Shown piece after piece: positions 14,008 to 18,709 of a DNA stretch of 18,709 nucleotides. The DNA comes from Actinomycetota bacterium (lineage in GTDB: Bacteria; Actinomycetota; Humimicrobiia; Humimicrobiales; Humimicrobiaceae). Numbering within the stretch: position 1 is the first letter of the stretch; every line of letters starts with the position of its first letter. A program made the position numbers and the translations under genes. Below the pieces are notes generated by a model. The model searched no databases. It was not told the origin of the DNA and saw nothing but the letters and a program-made list of their open reading frames with translations. The DNA is taken from positions 1-18,709 of the forward strand of contig SOKC01000019.1 of assembly GCA_004376325.1 (NCBI GenBank), in the 5' to 3' direction.

Positions 14008-14427
14008 TTATAGTTCTTCATAAACAAATTTTGCTTTTACAGACAATTTATTAGAAGCTAATCTAATTGCTTCCTTTGCAACTTCCATACTAACACCCGA
14101 AATTTCAAATAGGATTCTTCCAGGCTTAACCACAACTACCCAACTTTCCGGCGCACCTTTTCCTCCGCCCATACGGGTTTCAGCCGGTTTTTTAGTAACA
14201 GGTTTATGAGGAAAAACATTTATCCATACTTTTCCTCCCCTTTTTATATACCTGGTAAGAGCTACCCTTGCAGCTTCTACCTGCCTGCTTGTTAACCAGC
14301 CAGATTCCAGCGCCTGCAGCCCATATTCTCCAAAAGAGAGCTTGGTACCACCTTTGGCAATACCTTTCATTCTTCCTCTGTGTACTTTTCTATGTTTTAC
14401 CCGTTTAGGCATTAACATTGCTGCCAT
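14008..14427 (-). CDS. rplP: 50S ribosomal protein L16
   Basis: This encodes a 139-residue L16, which helps place A-site tRNA in the 50S. MLMPKRVKHRKVHRGRMKG (residues 4-22) is diagnostic, followed by TSRQVEAARVALTRYIKRGG and KPAETRMGGGKGAPE (80-94). Three in-frame ATG codons occur: at 14427, 14418 and 14412. AGGGGA is five bases from the first and 14 from the second, so the first is taken, adding MAA before the usual N-terminus. It lies 16 bases after rpsC. Confidence 0.96.
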   Translation of the reverse strand: MAAMLMPKRVKHRKVHRGRMKGIAKGGTKLSFGEYGLQALESGWLTSRQVEAARVALTRYIKRGGKVWINVFPHKPVTKKPAETRMGGGKGAPESWVVVVKPGRILFEISGVSMEVAKEAIRLASNKLSVKAKFVYEEL

Positions 14428-14443
14428 AAATATCCCCTAACCT

Positions 14444-15133
14444 TCAGATTTTTTCTTCTTCCTTCTTCTCTTTATCCAGTTTTCTTTCCTTTCCCATCTC
14501 TTTCTCATCCAGTATGATATCTCCTAAGTATATCCAGACTTTAACTCCAATTTTCCCAAAAGTTGTATTTGCTTCTGTAAATCCATAATCAATATTCGCT
14601 CTAAGAGTATGCAGTGGGACTCTTCCTTCTCTATACCATTCAGTCCTGGCCATCTCTGCTCCTCCCAATCTTCCCGCACATTGGACTCTTATACCTTTTG
14701 CTCCTGCTTTCATACATAATGAAACAGCTTTTTTCATAGCTTTTCTAAAGCTAACTCTTCCAACTAGTTGTGAGGCAATACTCTCTGCTACTAATTTTGC
14801 AATCAGTTCAGGCTTCTTAATTTCTATTATATTCAACTGTATAATACTACTGGTTTTTTTCTCTATTAAATCCCTGATGTCATTAATATTTGCCCCTCTT
14901 CTACCTATAACTATACCCGGCTTGGAAGTATGCATATCTACTTTCACTTCTTCTTCTGTTCTTTCAATCTCAATTTTTGAAACCCCGGCATTTCCTAGTT
15001 GATCCTCAATTATACTTCTTATAACGATATCTTCTCTTAGAAGCCTGGCATAGTCTTTTGCAGCATACCACCTTGATTGCCACCCTTTATTAATTCCAAT
15101 CCTGAGTCCAATAGGATTAACCTTCTGACCCAC
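14444..15133 (-). CDS. rpsC: 30S ribosomal protein S3
   Basis: This encodes a 229-residue S3 of the 30S mRNA entry channel. MGQKVNPIGLRIGINKGW opens it. A type II KH domain follows with its GRRG loop at 77-80. The C-terminal domain includes GAKGIRVQCAGRLGGAEMAR and EWYREGRVPLHTLRANIDYG. A charged tail of about 20 residues rich in K and E ends it. The start is GTG at 15133. AAGGAGG inside the last codons of rplV is eight bases away, and a second AGGAGG overlaps the GTG itself. Only three bases separate the two genes. Confidence 0.97.
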   Translation of the reverse strand: MGQKVNPIGLRIGINKGWQSRWYAAKDYARLLREDIVIRSIIEDQLGNAGVSKIEIERTEEEVKVDMHTSKPGIVIGRRGANINDIRDLIEKKTSSIIQLNIIEIKKPELIAKLVAESIASQLVGRVSFRKAMKKAVSLCMKAGAKGIRVQCAGRLGGAEMARTEWYREGRVPLHTLRANIDYGFTEANTTFGKIGVKVWIYLGDIILDEKEMGKERKLDKEKKEEEKI

Positions 15134-15136
15134 CTC

Positions 15137-15484
15137 CTAAGCCTCCTTCTCTTTACCATTGGATACATAAACTGACAGGTGCGAAGTTCTCTTTCTGATC
15201 TTGGTAGCCCTGCCCCTGGCTCTTGGCCTGAACCTTTTTAAAGTTGGCCCTTCATTTACCAATATTCTAGAAATAAACAAATCTTCTTCTTTCATTTTGT
15301 GATTTTCAGTAGCGTTAGATATGGCACTTTGTATAGCTTTCTTTATCACAGCTGCAGCTTTCCTGGGTGTTAAGGATAATATATCTATAGCATCTTCTAT
15401 TGGCTTTGACTTTATCATATCAACAACATATCTTATTTTTCTTGGTGACATTCTTATATACTTTTCAACAGCTTTAGTTTCCAA
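15137..15484 (-). CDS. rplV: 50S ribosomal protein L22
   Basis: This encodes a 115-residue L22. RMSPRKIRYVVDMIKSKPIE (11-30) is the N-terminal signature. The long hairpin that lines the exit tunnel, a site of macrolide resistance changes in other species, is at about 80-101 (PTLKRFRPRARGRATKIRKR) and looks ordinary. The start is TTG at 15484, eight bases after GGGAGG. An ATG lies between them, out of frame, opening a five-codon frame only one base after that site, too close to be used. Confidence 0.96.
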   Translation of the reverse strand: METKAVEKYIRMSPRKIRYVVDMIKSKPIEDAIDILSLTPRKAAAVIKKAIQSAISNATENHKMKEEDLFISRILVNEGPTLKRFRPRARGRATKIRKRTSHLSVYVSNGKEKEA

Positions 15485-15520
15485 AACTCATGCCTCCCTC
15501 TTTAGACTACTGCGCTTTCC

Positions 15521-15814
15521 TTACTTCTTAACAGTAGCCACTCTTTCACTCTTTCCTTTATAAATATGCGGCCTTATAGATCTCGACGGCGCAAACTCTC
15601 CTAACTTATGGCCAACCATAGACTCCGATATGAATATAGGTACATGCCTTCTTCCATCATGAACAGCTATAGTGTGCCCAACCATTTCCGGGAATATATT
15701 TGAACTTCTAGACCAGGTCTTTATGATTTTTTTCTCTCCTGATTCATTTAGCTTATTTATTCTTTTTAACAGCTTTTCTTCAACAAAAGGCCCTTTTTTT
15801 AAAGACCTTGACAT
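15521..15814 (-). CDS. rpsS: 30S ribosomal protein S19
   Basis: This encodes a 97-residue S19 of the 30S head, the partner of S13. MSRSLKKGPFVEEKLLKRI opens it. IKTWSRSSNIFPEMVGHTI, HDGRRHVPIFISESMVGHKL and GEFAPSRSIRPHIYKGKSER are standard. The ATG at 15814 has GGAGGA at good spacing. It follows rplB after 34 bases, the normal S10-operon order. Confidence 0.98.
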   Translation of the reverse strand: MSRSLKKGPFVEEKLLKRINKLNESGEKKIIKTWSRSSNIFPEMVGHTIAVHDGRRHVPIFISESMVGHKLGEFAPSRSIRPHIYKGKSERVATVKK

Positions 15815-15848
15815 TTCAGTCCTCCTTCAAATGTAAAGATTAAACCCA

Positions 15849-16679
15849 TTATTTATTCCTTCTCCTGATTATGTATTTATCAGTTTTACTATTTTTCTTT
15901 CTGGTCCTATAGCCCAGCGTAGGTTTACCCCAGGGAGTAACAGGATTTCTCCCGGAACTTTTGTTCTTCCCTTCTCCTCCTCCGTGAGGATGATCAACAG
16001 GATTCATTGCTGTCCCTCTAACAGTTGGTCTTATTCCCAGCCATCTTTTCCTTCCTGCCTTACCCAGCTGAATTATTTCATGAGTTGTATTTCCAATCTG
16101 ACCAATACAGGCTCTACAATTTAACCCTACCAACCTAACTTCACCCGAAGGAAGCTTTATATTAGCGTATTTTCCCTCTTTTGCTAAAAGCTGGGCATAC
16201 CCTCCTGCTGATCTAACCAATTCTGCGCCTTTTCCTTCCTTAAGCTCTATATTGTGAATTATTGTTCCAGTCGGTATATTTTTTAAGGGCAGAGCATTAC
16301 CCACCTTGATATCAGCCTTTTCTCCTGATATTACAGTATCTCCTGCTTTTAATTTAAGAGGAGCAATTATATAGCTTTTTTTGCCATCCTTATAACTGAC
16401 CAGAGCAATCCTGGCATTTCTGTTAGGATCGTATTCAATTGCTTCTACCTTAGCCGGAATACCGTCTTTTAATCTTTTAAAATCTATAATTCTATATAAT
16501 CTTTTATGTCCGCCACCGCTATGTCTCCTGGTAATCCTGCCATTAACATTTCTACCAGCATCCCTTTTTAAAGGTCTGGTGAGCGATTTCTCCGGTCTTT
16601 TTTTAGTCAAAACCGAGAAATCTGAAACTGTTGCATGCCTTCTCCCAGGAGTAGTGGGCTTATATTTTTTAACAGCCAA
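15849..16679 (-). CDS. rplB: 50S ribosomal protein L2
   Basis: This encodes a 276-residue L2, essential for subunit joining and the peptidyl-transferase region. MAVKKYKPTTPGRRH is the expected N-terminus. The OB and SH3-like domains follow (GRITRRHSGGGHKRLYRIID; GGYAQLLAKEGKYANIKLPS). TAMNPVDHPHGGGEGKNK carries H230, equivalent to E. coli H229 at the active-site region. The frame is open five codons further to another TTG at 16694, but GGAGGT lies inside that extension and is seven bases from the TTG at 16679. The shorter start is therefore clearly right. Confidence 0.97.
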   Translation of the reverse strand: MAVKKYKPTTPGRRHATVSDFSVLTKKRPEKSLTRPLKRDAGRNVNGRITRRHSGGGHKRLYRIIDFKRLKDGIPAKVEAIEYDPNRNARIALVSYKDGKKSYIIAPLKLKAGDTVISGEKADIKVGNALPLKNIPTGTIIHNIELKEGKGAELVRSAGGYAQLLAKEGKYANIKLPSGEVRLVGLNCRACIGQIGNTTHEIIQLGKAGRKRWLGIRPTVRGTAMNPVDHPHGGGEGKNKSSGRNPVTPWGKPTLGYRTRKKNSKTDKYIIRRRNK

Positions 16680-16700
16680 CTTTAATACCTCCAACCTAAA

Positions 16701-16988
16701 TCAGACTGATTCAAAAAAATCAATTTTATCTTTTTTGCCCAGAGTAACTACAGCTCTTTTTTTGCGGGCGCTCGTGCCTACCGATCTTCCTAACCTCTTT
16801 GGCTTAGATTTAATATTCATAGTACTTATTTTTAAAACCTTTACCTTAAATATCTCTTCAACTGCCCTCTTTATCTCACTTTTTTTTGCCCTGATATCGA
16901 CAAAAAAAGAATATCTTTTATTCTGAACCGCAGCATAACTTTTTTCCGATACAACCGGAGAAAGAATTATATCTCTAGGATCTTCCAT
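16701..16988 (-). CDS. rplW: 50S ribosomal protein L23
   Basis: This encodes a 95-residue L23 at the tunnel exit, the docking site of trigger factor and SRP in known bacteria. PRDIILSPVVSEKSYAAVQN opens it. VDIRAKKSEIKRAVEEIFKV forms strand and helix. The loop STMNIKSKPKRLGRSVGTSA precedes the last strand. The gene overlaps the end of rplD by 14 bases, with its GAGGT site inside rplD, which implies translational coupling. It lies 21 bases before rplB. Confidence 0.97.
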   Translation of the reverse strand: MEDPRDIILSPVVSEKSYAAVQNKRYSFFVDIRAKKSEIKRAVEEIFKVKVLKISTMNIKSKPKRLGRSVGTSARKKRAVVTLGKKDKIDFFESV

Positions 16989-17613
16989 TGCCTAACCTCT
17001 TAATAAAATCATTCAGTGAGCTCCTGGTAAAAACCACATAATCTGCCGAAAGGATAATATAAGCATTTAGTCCCTTTGCGCTTTCTACCGTAACATTGCC
17101 TATATTCTTGAAGGATTTTGCTTCACTGATATTTAAACTATCAAAAACCATAAGTACTTTCCCCTTATCCAGATTAAGTTTCTTTAGTATTTCCGCTGCT
17201 TTTTTTGTTTCAGGGTTTTTAAAACTTAATTTATCAATCACCATAATTTTTTTATTTTTAATTTTTTCTGATAATGCTATTAACTTTGACTGCTTTATTA
17301 CTTTTTTATTTAATTTAAAAGAATAATCTCTTGGCTTAGGCCCAAAAACTACTCCCCCGCCTCTCCATATTGGAGAACGGATGGAACCGGCCCTGGCATT
17401 TCCAGTACCTTTTTGCCTCCAGGGTTTTCTCCCTCCACCTCTTACTTCACTTCTGCCTTTGACCTTATGTGTTCCGGATCTTATAGAAGCAAGATACCTT
17501 CTTACCTCCTGATACAGGATCTCAGAATTCACTTTCTGCCTGGCTATTTCATTAGATATATTTATTTTTTCCATTTCCTTGCCACTTGAGTCTACAACAT
17601 TTAAACTCACCAT
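16975..17613 (-). CDS. rplD: 50S ribosomal protein L4
   Basis: This encodes a 212-residue L4. The long tunnel-lining loop at about 45-96 contains GTHKVKGRSEVRGGGRKPWR and QKGTGNARAGSIRSPIWRGG. The C-terminal half is the globular part that, in E. coli, also represses the S10 operon; no S10-type leader is visible here. The ATG at 17613 has GGGAGAA six bases upstream. The 3' end overlaps rplW by 14 bases, a tighter join than the short gaps elsewhere in the S10 block. Confidence 0.97.
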   Translation of the reverse strand: MVSLNVVDSSGKEMEKINISNEIARQKVNSEILYQEVRRYLASIRSGTHKVKGRSEVRGGGRKPWRQKGTGNARAGSIRSPIWRGGGVVFGPKPRDYSFKLNKKVIKQSKLIALSEKIKNKKIMVIDKLSFKNPETKKAAEILKKLNLDKGKVLMVFDSLNISEAKSFKNIGNVTVESAKGLNAYIILSADYVVFTRSSLNDFIKRLGNGRS

Positions 17614-17641
17614 TTCATTCTCCCAAAAACTCTATAATTTA

Positions 17642-18265
17642 CTAAATTTTCCTCAAAAAAACTAAACTGCCCTTAGCGCCTGGAACGCTTCCTTTAACTA
17701 AAACTAAATTCTGGTCTTCAATGATATCAACTATCTCTGATCCAGGAACAGTAACTTTGCTGCCTCCCATTCTTCCAGGCATCTTCTTGCCCTTTGCTAT
17801 CCTTGAAGGAGTAGCACACATTCCTACCGAACCTGGTATTCTATGGGAATGAGAACCATGGGACATTTTTCCCCTATGAAATCCATGTCTTTTTATTACT
17901 CCGGCAAATCCCTTACCTTTACTATTCCCGGTTATTTTGACTTTATCTCCTACCTTGAAAATTTTAAGGTCCAGACTATCCCCGGGCTTATACTCCCTGT
18001 CAAATTTATCCACTCTGATTTCCCGCAGGTACTTCTTCAAATTCACTTTATTCTTCACAAATTCACCCTCATGCGGCCGGGTTGCTTTCTTCTCTTTTAT
18101 TTTACCAAAACCTACTTTTAGAGCATTATATCCATCTTTTTCATTATCCTTCACCTGAATAACTATACATGGCTCAGCTTCAATTGCCGTAACATACAAT
18201 GCATTGCCATTCTTATTAAAAACTTGAGTACATCCAATCTTTTTTCCATATATCGCATTTACCAT
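17642..18265 (-). CDS. rplC: 50S ribosomal protein L3
   Basis: This encodes a 207-residue L3, an assembly initiator reaching the peptidyl-transferase centre. The N-terminus IYGKKIGCTQVF has Cys at residue 12, where most L3 proteins have Met (GMTQVF). GNSKGKGFAGVIKRHGFHRG (113-132), SHGSHSHRIPGSVG and KGKKMPGRMGG are standard and include the loop over the peptidyl-transferase region. The ATG at 18265 has only a weak ribosome site, GGAAGTG. It lies 31 bases after rpsJ. Confidence 0.97.
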   Translation of the reverse strand: MVNAIYGKKIGCTQVFNKNGNALYVTAIEAEPCIVIQVKDNEKDGYNALKVGFGKIKEKKATRPHEGEFVKNKVNLKKYLREIRVDKFDREYKPGDSLDLKIFKVGDKVKITGNSKGKGFAGVIKRHGFHRGKMSHGSHSHRIPGSVGMCATPSRIAKGKKMPGRMGGSKVTVPGSEIVDIIEDQNLVLVKGSVPGAKGSLVFLRKI

Positions 18266-18296
18266 CTTCGTATCACTTCCCGGAAAATATCTTATG

Positions 18297-18617
18297 TTAA
18301 GACTTTATTTCTATACCCACGCCAGCCGGTAAACTTAGTCTCATTAGCAAGTCTACTGTTTTTGGTGTAGGATCAATAATATCTATAAGCCTTTTATGAG
18401 TTCTTATTTCAAAATGCTCCCTCGAATCTTTATTTACATGAGGAGATCTTATAACACAATATACATTTTTTTTATTCGGTAGTGGAATTGGGCCAGAAAC
18501 TTTGGCTCCAGAACTCTCAACAGTCTCCACTATTTTTTTTGCTGAACGATCAATAACTTCATGATCATAAGCTTTTAATTTGATTCTAATTTTCTGAGTT
18601 AATTTACCTGCCGCCAT
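18297..18617 (-). CDS. rpsJ: 30S ribosomal protein S10 (NusE)
   Basis: This encodes a 106-residue S10, a 30S head protein that also acts as NusE with NusB in transcription antitermination. QKIRIKLKAYDHEVIDRSA (9-27), GPIPLPNKKNVYCVIRSPHV and KDSREHFEIRTHKRLIDI are all conserved. An N-terminal extension of about four residues (MAAGKLT-) precedes the usual start; AGGAGG is 11 bases upstream of the ATG at 18617. Only 42 bases separate it from tuf, so there is no room for an S10-operon leader or its own promoter, and the two are probably one transcript. Confidence 0.97.
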   Translation of the reverse strand: MAAGKLTQKIRIKLKAYDHEVIDRSAKKIVETVESSGAKVSGPIPLPNKKNVYCVIRSPHVNKDSREHFEIRTHKRLIDIIDPTPKTVDLLMRLSLPAGVGIEIKS

Positions 18618-18659
18618 CGTAATTATTTCCTCCTGCTTTTAATTACTTTTCTCCTTTTT

Positions 18660-18709
18660 CTACTCAATTACCCTGGTAACACTGCCGGCTCCTATAGTCC
18701 TTCCCCCTT
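18660..18709 (-). CDS. tuf: Elongation factor Tu, C-terminal end only
   Basis: Only the last 15 codons and the TAG stop lie in the window; the gene continues beyond the right edge. GGRTIGAGSVTRVIE matches the invariant end of EF-Tu domain 3 (GGRTVGAGVV-like). Its place just before rpsJ marks the end of the str operon (rpsL-rpsG-fusA-tuf), joined directly to the S10 operon. The short length limits certainty about anything but identity. Confidence 0.93.
   Translation of the reverse strand, partial: GGRTIGAGSVTRVIE

Noticed and set aside
15474..15491. Five-codon ATG frame between the ribosome site and TTG start of rplV
   Set aside because: The ATG is only one base after GGGAGG, too close for initiation, and the peptide has no recognisable character.
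18618..18659. Possible S10-operon leader (L4-binding) between tuf and rpsJ
   Set aside because: Only 42 bases are present, with no stable stem. The E. coli leader is far longer.
1..18709. CRISPR arrays, insertion sequences, tRNA or rRNA genes, riboswitches, phage genes
   Set aside because: Nothing supporting any of these was seen. No regular repeat-spacer pattern, transposase frame or tRNA-like cloverleaf is visible, and gene-free stretches are all under 230 bases.

Overview
The window is one long, AT-rich ribosomal-protein superoperon read entirely on the minus strand, so transcription runs from high to low coordinates. It suggests a Gram-positive-like anaerobe (Clostridia or relatives) or a deep lineage with the same gene order, such as Atribacterota or Thermotogota. 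The grounds are the merged str-S10-spc-alpha order, the short zinc-type S14, the four-cysteine lid of adenylate kinase, and the run secY-adk-map-infA-rpmJ-rpsM-rpsK-rpsD-rpoA-rplQ-truA-rplM-rpsI. The ECF transporter genes that Bacillus carries between rplQ and truA are absent. No single marker fixes the phylum. The standard bacterial code is used (TGA is a normal stop in truA, secY and adk).

Layout in the direction of transcription: the last codons of tuf (18660-18709); the S10 block rpsJ-rplC-rplD-rplW-rplB-rpsS-rplV-rpsC-rplP-rpmC-rpsQ (18617-13493); the spc block rplN-rplX-rplE-rpsN-rpsH-rplF-rplR-rpsE-rplO-secY-adk-map (13478-6957), in which rpmD (L30) is missing; the alpha block infA-rpmJ-rpsM-rpsK-rpsD-rpoA-rplQ (6858-3633); then truA-rplM-rpsI (3584-1969). 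Gaps are mostly 0 to 50 bases, and rplD/rplW, rplO/secY, secY/adk and adk/map overlap. The products build both ribosomal subunits, start translation (IF-1), remove the initiator Met (Map), export proteins (SecY), balance adenylates (Adk), modify tRNA (TruA) and transcribe (RpoA).

After rpsI the standard operon ends. A PLP-dependent racemase of the alanine/ornithine racemase group (915-1955) follows after 13 bases. Next comes a 28-codon stub whose sequence is the N-terminus of phosphoglucosamine mutase GlmM (812-898), then a type II toxin-antitoxin pair (antitoxin 397-687, toxin 19-297) behind candidate operator repeats. This left part looks like a rearrangement point at the end of a conserved operon.

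The most notable points are: infA apparently starts with AUU, a codon best known from infC; 13 of the 33 genes from rpsJ to rpsI start with a codon other than ATG; L30 is missing; and the glmM remnant sits between the racemase and the toxin-antitoxin pair. I found no CRISPR array, insertion sequence, tRNA, rRNA or clear undescribed multi-gene system.
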